DNA of 64,000 nucleotides, taken from NCBI RefSeq assembly GCF_030817415.1, contig NZ_JAUSZI010000002.1, forward strand, positions 9,581,001-9,645,000, in the 5' to 3' direction. The notes beneath the pieces were generated by a model. It worked only from the letters and a program-made list of their open reading frames with translations. It was not told the DNA's origin and did no database searches. Positions 43,694 through 54,245 of the stretch are shown piece by piece; position 1 is the first letter of the stretch; the number at the start of each line of letters is the position of its first letter. The translations under genes were made by a program, and so were the position numbers. Origin of the DNA: Streptomyces umbrinus. GTDB lineage: Bacteria; Actinomycetota; Actinomycetes; Streptomycetales; Streptomycetaceae.

Positions 43694-46600
43694 GTGAAGG
43701 GCTGGCAGTTCTGGGTCGACCGCGGTGGCACCTTCACCGATGTCGTCGCCCAGCGCCCCGACGGACGGCTGCTCACCCGCAAACTCCTCTCGGACAACCC
43801 GTCCCGGTACGCCGACGCGGCCGTGGCAGGCATTCGCGAACTCCTCACCGAAGCCGGTGACGCCTCAACAGGACGGGCGGCCGAGCAGGACCCCGGTCAC
43901 CAGAACGGCCTACCGGTGGAATCCGTTCGTATGGGCACCACCGTCGCCACCAACGCACTCCTGGAGCGCAAGGGCGAACGCACCCTCCTCGTCGTCACCC
44001 GCGGCTTCCGCGACGCGCTGCGGATCGCCTATCAGAACCGCCCGCGGATCTTCGCCCGTGAGATCGAACTCCCCGAACTGCTCCACGAACGCGTCATCGA
44101 GGTCGACGAACGCATCGCCGCCGACGGCACCGTCCTGCGCGCCCCCGACCTGGAGGCCCTCGCCGGGCCCCTCCAGGAGGCGTACGACGCCGGAATCCGT
44201 GCCGTCGCCGTCGTCTGCATGCACAGTCACCTCCACCCCGCCCACGAACAGGCCGTCGGTGAGCTGGCCGCCCGCACCGGCTTCCCGCAGATCTCGCTCT
44301 CCAGCGAGGTCAGCCCCCTGATGAAACTCGTCCCGCGCGGCGACACGGCCGTCGTCGACGCCTATCTGTCGCCGGTCCTGCGCCGCTACGTCCAGCACGT
44401 CGCCGACGAACTCCGGGGCGTACGGCTGATGTTCATGCAGTCCAACGGCGGCCTCGCCGAAGCCGGACAGTTCCGCGGCAAGGACGCCATCCTCTCCGGG
44501 CCGGCCGGCGGCATCGTCGGCATGGCGCGGATGTCGCAACTGGCCGGCTTCGACCGGGTCATCGGCTTCGACATGGGCGGTACCTCCACGGACGTCTCGC
44601 ACTTCGCGGGCGAGTACGAACGTGTCTTCACCACCCAGATCGCCGGAGTCCGGCTGCGCGCGCCCATGCTCGACATCCACACCGTCGCGGCGGGCGGCGG
44701 ATCCGTCCTCCACTTCGACGGCTCCCGCTATCGCGTAGGGCCGGACTCGGCGGGAGCGGACCCCGGCCCCGCCTGCTATCGCGGCGGAGGCCCGCTCACC
44801 GTCACCGACGCCAACGTGGCCCTCGGCCGGATCCAACCCGCCCATTTCCCCAGGGTGTTCGGCTCCGACGGCGACCAGTCGCTCGACGACACCCTCGTCC
44901 GCGACCGCTTCACCGCCCTCGCCGACGAGATCCGCGAGCGGACCGGCGACGACCGCACCCCCGAGCAGGTCGCCGAGGGCTATCTGCAGATCGCCGTGGC
45001 CAACATCGCCAACGCCGTGAAGCGCATCTCGGTCCAGAAGGGCCACGACGTCACCCGCTACGCACTGACCACCTTCGGCGGTGCGGGCGGCCAGCACGCG
45101 TGCATGGTCGCCGACTCGCTCGGCATCCGCACGGTCCTCGTGCCGCCCATGGCCGGGGTGCTCTCCGCGCTCGGCATCGGGCTCGCCGACACCACGGCCA
45201 TGCGCGAACAGTCCGTCGAGGCGCCCCTGGAAGCCTCCGCGATGCCGGGCATCCTCAAGACCGCCGACGGCCTGGAGGGCGCGGCCCGCGCCGAACTCCT
45301 CGCCGAGGACGTCCCCGAGGACCGCATCCGGGTCACCCGCCGGGCCCAACTGCGCTATGACGGCACGGACACGGCGCTCACCGTCGAGCTGACCGAGCCC
45401 GACGCCATGACCCGCGCCTTCGAAGACCGCCATCGCGCCACCTACTCCTTCACCCTCGACCGTCCGGTCGTCGTCGAAGCCCTCTCCGTGGAAGCCACCG
45501 GTCTCACCGAACCCCCCGATCTCTCCGCCCTGGTCACCCCGCACTCCGCTCCTGGCACCCCGGAGACGGTCAGCCTCCACACCGGCGGAACCTGGCGCGA
45601 CGTACCCCTGCACCGCCGCGAGGAACTGCCCCCGGGCGACACCGTCACCGGCCCCGCGATCATCACCGAGGCCAGCTCGACGACCGTCGTCGACGACGGC
45701 TGGCAGGCGGCCATGACCGACGACGGGCATCTGGTCATGGAACGCGTGGCGGTCACGGAGAGTTCCGATCTCGGCACGGAAGTCGACCCCGTTCTCCTCG
45801 AAGTCTTCAACAGCCTCTTCATGGCCATCGCCGAACAGATGGGCGCCCGCCTGGAGTCCACCGCCCAGTCCGTCAACATCAAGGAGCGTCTGGACTTCTC
45901 CTGCGCACTCTTCGACCCCGACGGCAATCTGGTCGCCAACGCCCCGCATATCCCAGTGCACTTGGGCTCGATGGGCACCAGCGTCAAGGAGGTCATCCGC
46001 CGCCGCGGCGACAGCATGCGCCCCGGTGACACGTACGCGGTCAACGACCCGTACCACGGCGGCACGCACCTCCCCGACGTCACGGTGATCACCCCGGTCT
46101 TCGACACGGAGGGTGACGGCACAACGAGCGGCGACGAGACGGGCGGCGGCGAGACAGGCGGTGGTGAGACGGGCGGCGGCGGCGCCGACGGCGGGCGCAT
46201 CCTCTTCTACGTCGCCTCGCGCGGCCACCACGCGGAGATCGGCGGCATCGCGCCGGGCTCCATGCCCGCCAACAGCCGCACCATCGAGGAGGAAGGCATC
46301 CTCTTCGACAACTGGCTGCTCGTGGAAGGCGGCCGCCTCAGGGAGGCCGAGACCCGAAGCCTCCTCACCGAGGCGCCCTACCCCTCGCGCAACCCGACGA
46401 CCAACCTCGCCGACCTGCGCGCCCAGATCGCCGCCAACCAGAAAGGCGTCGACGAAGTCGCCCGCATGATCGAGCACTTCGGGCTCGACGTCGTCCAGGC
46501 GTACATGAAGCACGTCCAGGACAACGCCGAAGAGGCGGTCCGCCGCGTCATCGACACCCTTGAAGACGGCGAGTTCGCCTACGAGACCGACTCCGGTGCA

Positions 46601-47524
46601 GTGATCCGGGTCCACGTCTCCGTAGACCGCGAAAAACGCTCCGCGAAGGTCGACTTCACGGGCACGTCCCCGCAGCTCGCCACCAACTTCAACGCGCCGT
46701 TCGCGGTGGTCAACGCGGCCGTCCTGTACGTCTTCCGCACCTTGGTCGCCGACGACATCCCGCTCAACGACGGCTGCCTGCGGCCCCTCGACATCGTCGT
46801 GCCGCCCGGGTCGATGCTCGCCCCGGAACCTCCGGCCGCCGTAGTGGCGGGAAATGTGGAGACGTCACAGGCGATCACCGGCGCCCTGTACGGTGCTCTC
46901 CGGGTGCAGGCCGAGGGCTCCGGCACCATGAACAACGTCACCTTCGGCAACGAGCGGTTCCAGTACTACGAGACCGTGGCCTCCGGGTCCGGCGCGGGCG
47001 ACGGCTTCCCCGGCGCGCCCGTCGTACAGACCCACATGACCAACTCGCGACTCACGGACCCTGAGGTCCTGGAGTGGCGACTGCCGGTCCAGCTCGACGA
47101 GTTCGCCGTACGACGCGGCAGCGGCGGGGCCGGACGGTGGCGGGGCGGTGACGGTGCCGTACGCCGCATCCGGTTCCACGAGCCGATGACCGTCTCCACG
47201 CTCTCCCAGCACCGCAGGGTCCCGCCCTACGGTATGGCGGGCGGCGAACCCGGGACGCTGGGCGCCAACCGCGTGGAGCGCGCGGACGGCACGGTCACCG
47301 AACTCGCCGGGAGCGACGCGGCCGAGGTCGGACCCGGCGACGTGCTGGTCATCGAAACACCCGGCGGCGGCGGATACGGGCCGCCACCGCCCGGCACCAC
47401 CGAAGCAAGCACCACCGCTGAACCAGGCTCCACCACCCAAGCAGGCTCCACCGATGCAAGCTCCACCGAAGCACGCGACACCACTGAAGCAGGAGAAGAG
47501 AACGATGATCTTCGGGCGCACTGA
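43694..47524 (+). CDS. Fused ATP-dependent 5-oxoprolinase / N-methylhydantoinase (HyuA-HyuB, 1276 aa)
   Basis: Single-chain form of the hydantoinase/oxoprolinase family. The HyuA half (1-690) has [43 protein letters not shown] and [14 protein letters not shown]. The HyuB half (about 697-1230) has [32 protein letters not shown] and [21 protein letters not shown], ending [10 protein letters not shown]. Fused proteins of this length are usually 5-oxoprolinases; N-methylhydantoin, giving sarcosine, is an alternative. A Gly/Glu/Thr repeat lies at about 806-833, and the last 45 residues are Thr/Ser/Glu-rich. GTG 43694 has GGGGAG upstream. Its 3' end overlaps cvnD by 20 nt. Confidence 0.85.
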   Translation: MKGWQFWVDRGGTFTDVVAQRPDGRLLTRKLLSDNPSRYADAAVAGIRELLTEAGDASTGRAAEQDPGHQNGLPVESVRMGTTVATNALLERKGERTLLVVTRGFRDALRIAYQNRPRIFAREIELPELLHERVIEVDERIAADGTVLRAPDLEALAGPLQEAYDAGIRAVAVVCMHSHLHPAHEQAVGELAARTGFPQISLSSEVSPLMKLVPRGDTAVVDAYLSPVLRRYVQHVADELRGVRLMFMQSNGGLAEAGQFRGKDAILSGPAGGIVGMARMSQLAGFDRVIGFDMGGTSTDVSHFAGEYERVFTTQIAGVRLRAPMLDIHTVAAGGGSVLHFDGSRYRVGPDSAGADPGPACYRGGGPLTVTDANVALGRIQPAHFPRVFGSDGDQSLDDTLVRDRFTALADEIRERTGDDRTPEQVAEGYLQIAVANIANAVKRISVQKGHDVTRYALTTFGGAGGQHACMVADSLGIRTVLVPPMAGVLSALGIGLADTTAMREQSVEAPLEASAMPGILKTADGLEGAARAELLAEDVPEDRIRVTRRAQLRYDGTDTALTVELTEPDAMTRAFEDRHRATYSFTLDRPVVVEALSVEATGLTEPPDLSALVTPHSAPGTPETVSLHTGGTWRDVPLHRREELPPGDTVTGPAIITEASSTTVVDDGWQAAMTDDGHLVMERVAVTESSDLGTEVDPVLLEVFNSLFMAIAEQMGARLESTAQSVNIKERLDFSCALFDPDGNLVANAPHIPVHLGSMGTSVKEVIRRRGDSMRPGDTYAVNDPYHGGTHLPDVTVITPVFDTEGDGTTSGDETGGGETGGGETGGGGADGGRILFYVASRGHHAEIGGIAPGSMPANSRTIEEEGILFDNWLLVEGGRLREAETRSLLTEAPYPSRNPTTNLADLRAQIAANQKGVDEVARMIEHFGLDVVQAYMKHVQDNAEEAVRRVIDTLEDGEFAYETDSGAVIRVHVSVDREKRSAKVDFTGTSPQLATNFNAPFAVVNAAVLYVFRTLVADDIPLNDGCLRPLDIVVPPGSMLAPEPPAAVVAGNVETSQAITGALYGALRVQAEGSGTMNNVTFGNERFQYYETVASGSGAGDGFPGAPVVQTHMTNSRLTDPEVLEWRLPVQLDEFAVRRGSGGAGRWRGGDGAVRRIRFHEPMTVSTLSQHRRVPPYGMAGGEPGTLGANRVERADGTVTELAGSDAAEVGPGDVLVIETPGGGGYGPPPPGTTEASTTAEPGSTTQAGSTDASSTEARDTTEAGEENDDLRAH

Positions 47525-48110
47525 GCGCGGCAAGGCCCCCGTCGAGCCCGTCACGCTCAAGATCCTCGTGGCGGGCGGCTTCGGCGTGGGCAAGACGACC
47601 ATGGTCGGCGCCGTCAGCGAGATCAAGCCGCTGCGCACCGAGGAGTTGCTGACCGAGGCGGGGCGTCCCGTCGACGACACCAGCGGTGTGGAGGGCAAGC
47701 ACACCACCACGGTCGCCATGGACTTCGGCCGCATCACGCTCCGCGAGGACCTGGTGCTGTACCTCTTCGGGACACCCGGTCAGAACCGCTTCTGGTTCCT
47801 GTGGGACGAGCTCGCCACCGGCGCCCTGGGTGCCGTCGTCCTCGCCGACACCCGCCGCCTGGAGGACTGCTTCGCCGCCGTCGACTACTTCGAGCGCCGG
47901 TCCATACCGTTCGTGGTGGGCGTCAACTGCTTCGAGGGCGCGGCCCGTTACCCCATCGATGACGTCCGTCAGGCCCTCGACCTGGACCCCGGGGTCCCCG
48001 TCGTCCTGTGTGACGCGCGCGGCCGGGAGTCGGTCAAGGAAGTCCTCATCGAGGTCGTCCAGCACGCGATGGCGTACGCCGCCGAGCGCCGCCAGACAGT
48101 CACCACCTGA
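47505..48110 (+). CDS. cvnD: Conservon GTPase CvnD, separated from cvnABC (201 aa)
   Basis: Small Ras-like/MglA-related GTPase of conservons. The P-loop is GGFGVGKT (residues 24-31). The switch II/G3 region is [16 protein letters not shown]. The G4 position reads VNCFEG rather than NKxD, as is usual for CvnD proteins. The length is normal. ATG 47505 has AGGAG 9 nt upstream, inside the 3' end of the oxoprolinase gene. cvnD normally follows cvnC directly; here it is 7.7 kb downstream behind catabolic genes on both strands. It could still serve CvnABC or work on its own. Confidence 0.9.
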   Translation: MIFGRTERGKAPVEPVTLKILVAGGFGVGKTTMVGAVSEIKPLRTEELLTEAGRPVDDTSGVEGKHTTTVAMDFGRITLREDLVLYLFGTPGQNRFWFLWDELATGALGAVVLADTRRLEDCFAAVDYFERRSIPFVVGVNCFEGAARYPIDDVRQALDLDPGVPVVLCDARGRESVKEVLIEVVQHAMAYAAERRQTVTT

Positions 48111-48163
48111 GACACCGGCCGGCGGCGCCCAGCCGGCCCGGGCAGCAAGTAGCGGCACGAGTA

Positions 48164-48197
48164 CGGCCCGTACCCCCGCCGACAGGGGTACGGGCCG
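48164..48197. terminator. Bidirectional hairpin terminator between cvnD and glpK
   Basis: CGGCCCGTACCCC, 8-nt loop CGCCGACA, GGGGTACGGGCCG: a perfect 13-bp stem between convergent genes, 53 nt after the cvnD stop. Confidence 0.85.
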
Positions 48198-48236
48198 CAG
48201 TCCTCAGGCACTGCCGATGGGCCGCTCACGTGGGCA

Positions 48237-48264
48237 TCGAGGTCCACGCGCGCGCGTGGACCTC
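48237..48264. repeat. Perfect 28-bp palindrome without spacer
   Basis: The half-site TCGAGGTCCACGCG is followed directly by its reverse complement. It lies 13 nt before the end of the convergent glpK gene, beside the terminator hairpin. It is either a second terminator for glpK or a binding site; the sequence alone does not decide. Confidence 0.75.
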
Positions 48265-48277
48265 GAAAACGGGTGGG

Positions 48278-49789
48278 TCAGCCCTCGCCGTCCTCGTGCC
48301 AGCCGAAGCTCTTCTCCACCGCCTTGCGCCAGTTGTGGTACTCGCGGTCACGGACGGACGCCTCCATGTCGGGCGTCCACTCGACGTCCTTCTGCCAGTG
48401 CGTCTTCAGCTCGTCGAGGTCGTTCCACACCCCGGTCGCCAGACCGGCCGCGTACGCGGCGCCCAGGCAGGTCGTCTCGGAGACCTTCGGGCGGATCACC
48501 GGCACCCCGAGGACATCCGCCTGGTGCTGCATCAGCAGATTGTTCTTGGTCATGCCGCCGTCCACCTTCAGGGTCGTGATCTGCACCCCGGAGTCCTGGA
48601 ACATCGCGTCCACGACCTCACGCGTCTGCCAGCTCGTCGCCTCCAGGACGGCCCGCGCGAGGTGCCCCTTCGTGACGTACCTGGTCAGCCCGGTGACGAC
48701 ACCGCGCGCGTCGGAACGCCAGTAGGGCGCGAACAGGCCCGAGAACGCGGGCACGATGTACGCGCCACCGTTGTCGTCGACGCTCGCGGCGAGGGTCTCG
48801 ATCTCGTCGGCGCTACGGATGATGCCGAGCTGGTCGCGGAACCACTGCACCAGCGCCCCGGTGATCGCGATGGACCCTTCGAGGCAGTAGACCGGCGCCT
48901 CCGTGCCGATCTTGTACCCCATCGTGGTCAGGAGCCCGTTCTTCGAGGGAACGGGCCGGTTCCCGGTGTTGAGCAGCAGGAAGCTGCCCGTTCCGTACGT
49001 GTTCTTGGCCGTGCCCACGTCGTAGCAGGCCTGTCCGAACACCGCCGCCTGCTGGTCGCCCAGCGCCGACGCCACCGGGACGCCCGCGAGTTGGCCCACG
49101 GCGGTCCCGTACACCTCGGACGAGGACTTGATCTCCGGGAGGACGGCCTCGGGGACGTTCATCGCGGAGAGGATGGACTGGTCCCACTGGAGTGTTTCGA
49201 GGTTCATCAGCATGGTGCGGCCGGCGTTGGTCACGTCGGTGACGTGCCGTCCGCCGTCGGTGCCGCCGGTGAGGTTCCAGATCAGCCAGGAGTCGATCGT
49301 GCCGAAGGCGATCTCGCCGCGTTCGGCACGGGCCCGAAGTCCCGGCACGTTGTCGAGCAGCCAGGCAGCCTTGGGCCCGGAGAAGTAGCTGGCCAGGGGC
49401 AGTCCGGTCTGCTCACGGAAACGGTCCTGCCCGTCCGAGCCGCCGAGTTCGTTGCAGAGCGCGGAGGTACGGGTGTCCTGCCAGACGATCGCGTTGTGTA
49501 CGGGCTTGCCCGTGGCGCGGTCCCACAGGACCGTCGTCTCGCGCTGGTTGGTGATCCCCAGCGCGCTGAGCTGGTCGGCGCGGAGCCCCGCCTTCGCGAG
49601 CGCGCCCGCGACCACGGCCTGCACCTTCGACCAGATCTCGGTGGCGTCGTGCTCCACCCAGCCCGGCTTGGGGAAGATCTGGCGGTGTTCTCGCTGGTCG
49701 ACGGCGACGATGGCGCCGTCCTGGTTGAAGACGATGCAGCGGCTGGACGTGGTGCCCTGGTCGATTGCGGCGACGAACTTGTCCGTCAT
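48278..49789 (-). CDS. glpK: Glycerol kinase (503 aa)
   Basis: FGGY-family kinase making sn-glycerol 3-phosphate from glycerol and ATP. Marks are [17 protein letters not shown] at the N-terminus, [24 protein letters not shown], and the two FGGY blocks [12 protein letters not shown] and [22 protein letters not shown]. The start ATG 49789 (MTDKFVAA) has AAGGGGA upstream. It follows glpF by 35 nt on the same strand. Full length. No glpD or gylR-like regulator is adjacent in this window. Confidence 0.96.
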   Translation of the reverse strand: MTDKFVAAIDQGTTSSRCIVFNQDGAIVAVDQREHRQIFPKPGWVEHDATEIWSKVQAVVAGALAKAGLRADQLSALGITNQRETTVLWDRATGKPVHNAIVWQDTRTSALCNELGGSDGQDRFREQTGLPLASYFSGPKAAWLLDNVPGLRARAERGEIAFGTIDSWLIWNLTGGTDGGRHVTDVTNAGRTMLMNLETLQWDQSILSAMNVPEAVLPEIKSSSEVYGTAVGQLAGVPVASALGDQQAAVFGQACYDVGTAKNTYGTGSFLLLNTGNRPVPSKNGLLTTMGYKIGTEAPVYCLEGSIAITGALVQWFRDQLGIIRSADEIETLAASVDDNGGAYIVPAFSGLFAPYWRSDARGVVTGLTRYVTKGHLARAVLEATSWQTREVVDAMFQDSGVQITTLKVDGGMTKNNLLMQHQADVLGVPVIRPKVSETTCLGAAYAAGLATGVWNDLDELKTHWQKDVEWTPDMEASVRDREYHNWRKAVEKSFGWHEDGEG

Positions 49790-49824
49790 GACGTCCCCTT
49801 CGTCGGATTCTTCGGACGGCTGCC

Positions 49825-50550
49825 TCAGAAGGCTGCTTTGAAGATGAGCCCGGCAAGCACTCCGCCGATCAGCGGCCCCACCACCGGGATCCACGAGTAG
49901 CTCCAGTCCGAGGTCCCCTTGTTGGGGATCGGCAGGATGGCGTGAGCGATGCGCGGGCCCAGGTCACGGGCCGGGTTGATGGCGTACCCCGTGGGACCAC
50001 CGAGTGACAGACCGATGCCGACCACCAGGAACGACACGATCAGGATCGCGGTGCCGGACTCGCCGAGCCCCTTGGTGAGGCCGAACGCCAGGATCGGCAG
50101 TACCAGACCGATGGTCGCGATGATCTCGGTGATGAGGTTCGCCACGGGATTGCGGATCGCGGGGCCGGTGGAGAAGATCCCGAGCGTGGGCTGCGCTATC
50201 TCCTCGTCGGCGTTGGCCTGGAACTGGGCGTAGTAGACCAGCCAGCACAGCACGGCGCCCAGGAAGGCGCCGACCATCTGTCCGGCGATGTAGATGTGGA
50301 CCTTGTCCCAGTCCCCGGTGTCTATGGCGATGCCGACGGTCACCGCCGGGTTGAGGTGCCCGCCGGACAGCGGCGCCGCGGTGTAGGCCCCGGCCAGTAC
50401 GCCGAAGCCCCAGCCGAACGCGATGACGACCCAGCCGGCGTCCTTCGCCTTGGAGTAGTTGAGTACGACCGCGGCGACCACTCCGGCGCCGAAGAGGATC
50501 AGAATCGCTGTGCCGATGACCTCACCGACGAAAATGTCTCCGTTGCTCAT
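49825..50550 (-). CDS. glpF: Glycerol uptake facilitator, aquaglyceroporin (241 aa)
   Basis: MIP-family channel with six membrane segments and both NPA half-helices: [15 protein letters not shown] in the first repeat and [18 protein letters not shown] in the second. The Asp after the second NPAR is typical of aquaglyceroporins rather than water-only channels. I chose ATG 50550 (MSNGDIFVG) with TAGGAG 5 nt upstream. It is the first gene of a glpF-glpK unit. The upstream 735 bp holds its promoter. Confidence 0.94.
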   Translation of the reverse strand: MSNGDIFVGEVIGTAILILFGAGVVAAVVLNYSKAKDAGWVVIAFGWGFGVLAGAYTAAPLSGGHLNPAVTVGIAIDTGDWDKVHIYIAGQMVGAFLGAVLCWLVYYAQFQANADEEIAQPTLGIFSTGPAIRNPVANLITEIIATIGLVLPILAFGLTKGLGESGTAILIVSFLVVGIGLSLGGPTGYAINPARDLGPRIAHAILPIPNKGTSDWSYSWIPVVGPLIGGVLAGLIFKAAF

Positions 50551-51285
50551 GGCGGCTCCTAGGCCCAAGCCCGGGGCGATCCGCCCCGGTCCACCGTGCA
50601 GGGTGCGTTCCCATGGCTACTTCAGCCGAGGACAGGGAGATCCCGCGCCCCGCCCGGCGTCCGTGACGAGCGTGCCGTCGTAGTCGGATCGCCCGTGGGG
50701 GCATGACCCGTTGGCGCAGGCCAGGGCCTGCGCGGCGCAGTGCCTGAATACGCCGGAATGCGGCGATGCCGACTGACACCGGAAGTGTTCACCGGCACTG
50801 TGGGAGCGTCAAGGTCGCGGGCGACAACGGTTCGCGCCCGCGCAGACGACTCGACGGGGCGGCCGCGTTCCGGGGTGCGTATACGGCGGCGGAGAGCGTG
50901 AGGACGGGGGGTTCCGCGGCGGGAGCCGGCCGGGGCTCGTCGGCGCTCGGCCGGTCAGCGGGGAACGCGGCCTTCGGAGTGCGTGCACGTCGGTGCAGGG
51001 CGTGGGTGCCGGTGACCCGGGCGGCGAAGGCGGCCCGGGAGATCTCCCGAATCGGCCGGGCCGGTGGCGTGACCTTCACGGCACCGCGGGGCGAGCCGGT
51101 GCTGTCCCTGCGGCCCTCAGCCGCTCGGCAGTCGACAGCTGACCCCAGTCCTCAGCCGCCCGGGAGCTCTCAGCTGCCCGCGCGCCTGCCGGTCGCCCCG
51201 GGGTGGCAAGCACCCTGAGCCCCGGCCGACCCACCACCGCGGCACCCCCCCGCCACCGCTCGGCCGGCCCGCGGCCGAGGGCACC
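50551..51285. other. Intergenic region of 735 bp without a recognised gene
   Basis: It lies between glpF and the end of the EAL/GGDEF-like gene. Open frames on both strands here (for example 50766-51218 and 50789-51079) have unpatterned Arg/Ala/Pro-rich products and no ribosome-binding site. I see no GylR-type operator or strong hairpin. It presumably holds the glpF promoter. Confidence 0.5.
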
Positions 51286-52938
51286 TCACCCCCGCCCGGG
51301 CCCGCCCGCCCAACTCTCGGCATGCGCCGGCGCCGCTCCCGAGCCCCGTCGGATCTCGTGGCCGGGCAGGCCCGCACGGCCGAGCACCCAACTGGCCCCC
51401 CGGAGGGACTTCGCGGCCTGCTTGAGGGGCGCCAGAGACGCGGCGGCCTCACGGTGGTCGGTGACGCTGCCGGGGGCGCACAGCACGGTGGCGAGGGACA
51501 GCGTGACGGCGAGCCCGCCCGCCGACCAGGGTGTGTCGAGCACCGACGTGGCCAGTGGATCGAGCCACTCCGGATCCGCCAGGACCAGGAAGTCGTCACC
51601 GCCGATGTGCCCCACGCGTGTGGCCCCGGACGCGGCCGCCTGCAACGCCCGCCCCACCGCCCGGATCAGTTCGTCGCCGGCCGCGAACCCCGCACCGTCG
51701 TTGACCCGCTTGAAGCCGTCGACGTCCAGCCAACTGAGCGTGAACACCCGCCCGTCGGCGATCCACCGGTCCACCTCACCGGTGATCGTGTCCGAACCGG
51801 GCAGCCGCGTCAGCGGATTGAGCCCGGCGGCCTCCTCGACACGGCTCTCCGCCAGCGCCCGTACGAGATCCGCCAGCCGTACGACGCCCACGCACCGCCC
51901 GAGCCGGTCGACGACCGCGACATCGTCCGACGTACGGTCACGCGCCCCGTCCGCCACCACGTCGAGAACCTCCCACGCGGTCGCGTCGACCCCGACCGTG
52001 CGCGGCGGATCACCCAGCCTCGCGGCGGGCCGGTCGGCGTACAGCGCGTGCCCATAGCGCCCCGACAGCGACAGCAGGAACCGCGACCGGTGCACCGACC
52101 GCACAGGCACTCCGGCTGCGTCCACGAGCACCACCCCGGAGACGTCCGGCGACCCGGTCAGCAGCGCTCGCACCTGCCCCGCCGACGCCCCGGCGGGCAA
52201 CAGCGCGGCAGGCCGTACGAACTGTCGTACGGGCGGCCCGTAGGGCGGCGTCGCCGCGGCCACGGGAGAGAGGGCCGGAACGTACACATCCGCCGCGGGC
52301 CGCCGCGCCGGAGGCGCGAACAGCTCGCCCTGCGCCAACTGCGCGCCCGCGGACACCGCCGCCGCGCACTGCGACTCGGTCTCCACGCCCTCGACGGACA
52401 GCAGCGCCCCGAGCTGCTCGCACAGCGTGCGCATCGCCCGCACCACCGCCGGCCTGGACAGCAGGGACGCGTCCAGCTTCACCAGGTCGGGCGCGAGATC
52501 CGCGAGCACCCGCAGGGGTACGTCACCGTCGCCGATGCCGTCCGCGCAGATCCGGAAGCCCTCGTCCCGCAGCACCGACACTGCTTCGACGAGCGCCTGG
52601 TGCGGTACGTGGGTGAAGGGCGGGCCGACGTCGACCGTCACCTCCCACGGCATGCGCCCGGCCTCCCGCACCTCGTCACGGAGCGCCGCGAGCCCTCCGA
52701 GATCGGCGAGGGTCCCGGCGAACACGTTGACGTGCAGCGGCAGCAGCGTCTCCTGACGGGCCGCCGCCCGCATCGCCAACGCGGCCAGCCGGCCGTCGAG
52801 TTCGGGATCCCGGCGCGCCTGCGCGAGGATGTCACCGGACTCCGGACGGGCGAGTATCTCCAGCGCCGTGACCCCTCCGGTCGTCAGATTGACGACCGGC
52901 TGGAAGGCGAAGCGGACAGTATCCGTCCAGGAGGGCAC
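51286..52938 (-). CDS. EAL-CBS-GGDEF-type protein with degenerate signature motifs (550 aa)
   Basis: Domain order: an EAL-like phosphodiesterase domain (1-235), a CBS-like pair of sensor repeats (about 240-365) and a GGDEF-like cyclase domain (about 370-510). The EAL motif reads EIL (TALEILARPES), while DLVKLDASLL and SVEGVETESQ persist. The cyclase motif is GGDDF (residues 446-450), preceded by WLDVDGFKRVNDGAGFAAGDELI, so cyclase activity is conceivable. Position and composition indicate a cytoplasmic c-di-GMP-responsive or c-di-GMP-metabolising protein. There is no membrane segment. It is apparently monocistronic. Confidence 0.85.
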   Translation of the reverse strand: MPSWTDTVRFAFQPVVNLTTGGVTALEILARPESGDILAQARRDPELDGRLAALAMRAAARQETLLPLHVNVFAGTLADLGGLAALRDEVREAGRMPWEVTVDVGPPFTHVPHQALVEAVSVLRDEGFRICADGIGDGDVPLRVLADLAPDLVKLDASLLSRPAVVRAMRTLCEQLGALLSVEGVETESQCAAAVSAGAQLAQGELFAPPARRPAADVYVPALSPVAAATPPYGPPVRQFVRPAALLPAGASAGQVRALLTGSPDVSGVVLVDAAGVPVRSVHRSRFLLSLSGRYGHALYADRPAARLGDPPRTVGVDATAWEVLDVVADGARDRTSDDVAVVDRLGRCVGVVRLADLVRALAESRVEEAAGLNPLTRLPGSDTITGEVDRWIADGRVFTLSWLDVDGFKRVNDGAGFAAGDELIRAVGRALQAAASGATRVGHIGGDDFLVLADPEWLDPLATSVLDTPWSAGGLAVTLSLATVLCAPGSVTDHREAAASLAPLKQAAKSLRGASWVLGRAGLPGHEIRRGSGAAPAHAESWAGGPGRG

Positions 52939-53054
52939 GGAAGCATAATGACGCCACCCGCGTACGCCCAGGCGCAGTTCACGAGCTGTTCACGCACGAT
53001 TCTGGGCCGATCACACAGCGTGTGGACGACCCCCGCCGGGCACGCCGGGCCTCC

Positions 53055-54245
53055 TCACCTGACGGCGATCACGGACGACCCGTGCCCGAACAGCCCCTGG
53101 TTCGCGGTGATCCCCACCAGCGCACCCGCGACCTGCCGGTCACCCGCCGCTCCCCGCAACTGCCAGGTGAGCTCGCAGACCTGGGCGATGGCCTGCGCCG
53201 GAACGGCCTCTCCGAAGGAGGCGAGTCCGCCGCTGACGTTCACCGGTATTCGCCCGCCCAGTGCCGTCGCGCCCTCGCGCAGCAACTTGGCCGCCTCGCC
53301 CTCGCCGCACAGCCCCAGATCCTCGTACCACTGCAACTCCAGGGACGTGGACAGGTCGTAGACCTCGGCGAGCGAGAGATCCCCCGGGCCGACGCCGGCC
53401 TCCTCGTACGCGGCCCGCGCGATCGACGCGCGGAACGTGTCGGCCGCCGGCTCCGCCGCGACCGCAGAGTCCGTCGCGATGTCGGGAAGGTCCAGCACGG
53501 TGTTGGGATAGCGCGGCGTCACCGTGGACACCGCGCGGATCCGCACCCGGTCCGCCGTCCCGTGGCGGCGTGCGAACTCCATGCTGGACAGCACGAGCGC
53601 CGCCGCCCCGTCCGAAGTCGCGCAGATGTCGAGCAGCCGCAGCGGATCGGCCACGACGGCCGAGGCGGCGACCTGTTCGGCCGTGACCCGCTTGCGGTAG
53701 CGGGCGTTGGGGTTCAGCGCACCCAGAGCCGCGTTCTTCACCTTGACCTGCGCGAAGTCCTCCAGGGTGTCCCCGTGGACGGCCATCCGCCGCCGTGCGT
53801 ACAGCCCGAAGTACGTCGGATTCGTCGCCCCAAGGACCCGGAACCGCAGCCAGTCCGGATCGTCGGCCCGGTCCCCGCCCGCAGGCCGGAAGAACCCCTT
53901 GGGGGCCGCGTCCGCGCCCACCACCAGAACCACGTCCGCGAGACCCGAAAGGATCTGCGCCCGCGCGGTGTTGACGGCCTGCGCCCCCGACGCGCACGCC
54001 GCGTACACGCTCGCGACCCGGGCGCCCTGCCAGCCCAGTGCCTTGGCGAACGTCGCCCCCGCCACATAACCCGGGTATCCGCCACGGACCGTGTCCGCGC
54101 CGACGATCGAGCCGACGTCCCGCCAGTCGACCCCCGCGTCGGCGAGCGCCGCGCGCGCGGCCACCGTCCCGTACTCCACGAAGCCGCGCCCCCACTTGCC
54201 CCAGGGGTGCATGCCCGCACCGAGCACCGCCACTTCACCCGTCAT
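53055..54245 (-). CDS. Thiolase-like / lipid-transfer-type acyl-CoA enzyme (396 aa)
   Basis: Thiolase-superfamily protein of the lipid-transfer (SCP2/Ltp) branch. The Cys motif is VYAACASGAQAVNTAR; IPVNVSGGLASFGEAVPAQAI replaces the usual GHPxGxTG segment, so the classical catalytic His is absent. Such proteins, paired with a DUF35 partner, include the Ltp2-type retro-aldolases of steroid side-chain degradation as well as uncharacterised acyl-CoA enzymes. The start ATG 54245 overlaps the partner gene stop (ATGA). The substrate is unknown. Confidence 0.82.
   Translation of the reverse strand: MTGEVAVLGAGMHPWGKWGRGFVEYGTVAARAALADAGVDWRDVGSIVGADTVRGGYPGYVAGATFAKALGWQGARVASVYAACASGAQAVNTARAQILSGLADVVLVVGADAAPKGFFRPAGGDRADDPDWLRFRVLGATNPTYFGLYARRRMAVHGDTLEDFAQVKVKNAALGALNPNARYRKRVTAEQVAASAVVADPLRLLDICATSDGAAALVLSSMEFARRHGTADRVRIRAVSTVTPRYPNTVLDLPDIATDSAVAAEPAADTFRASIARAAYEEAGVGPGDLSLAEVYDLSTSLELQWYEDLGLCGEGEAAKLLREGATALGGRIPVNVSGGLASFGEAVPAQAIAQVCELTWQLRGAAGDRQVAGALVGITANQGLFGHGSSVIAVR

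Noticed and set aside
39783..47504. Insertion sequence or integrase causing the cvnC-cvnD split
   Set aside because: No transposase, terminal inverted repeats or duplicated target was visible at either border.
50766..51218. Possible small gene in the glpF upstream region
   Set aside because: There is no ribosome-binding site, no recognisable pattern and the composition is Arg/Ala-rich like random high-GC frames.
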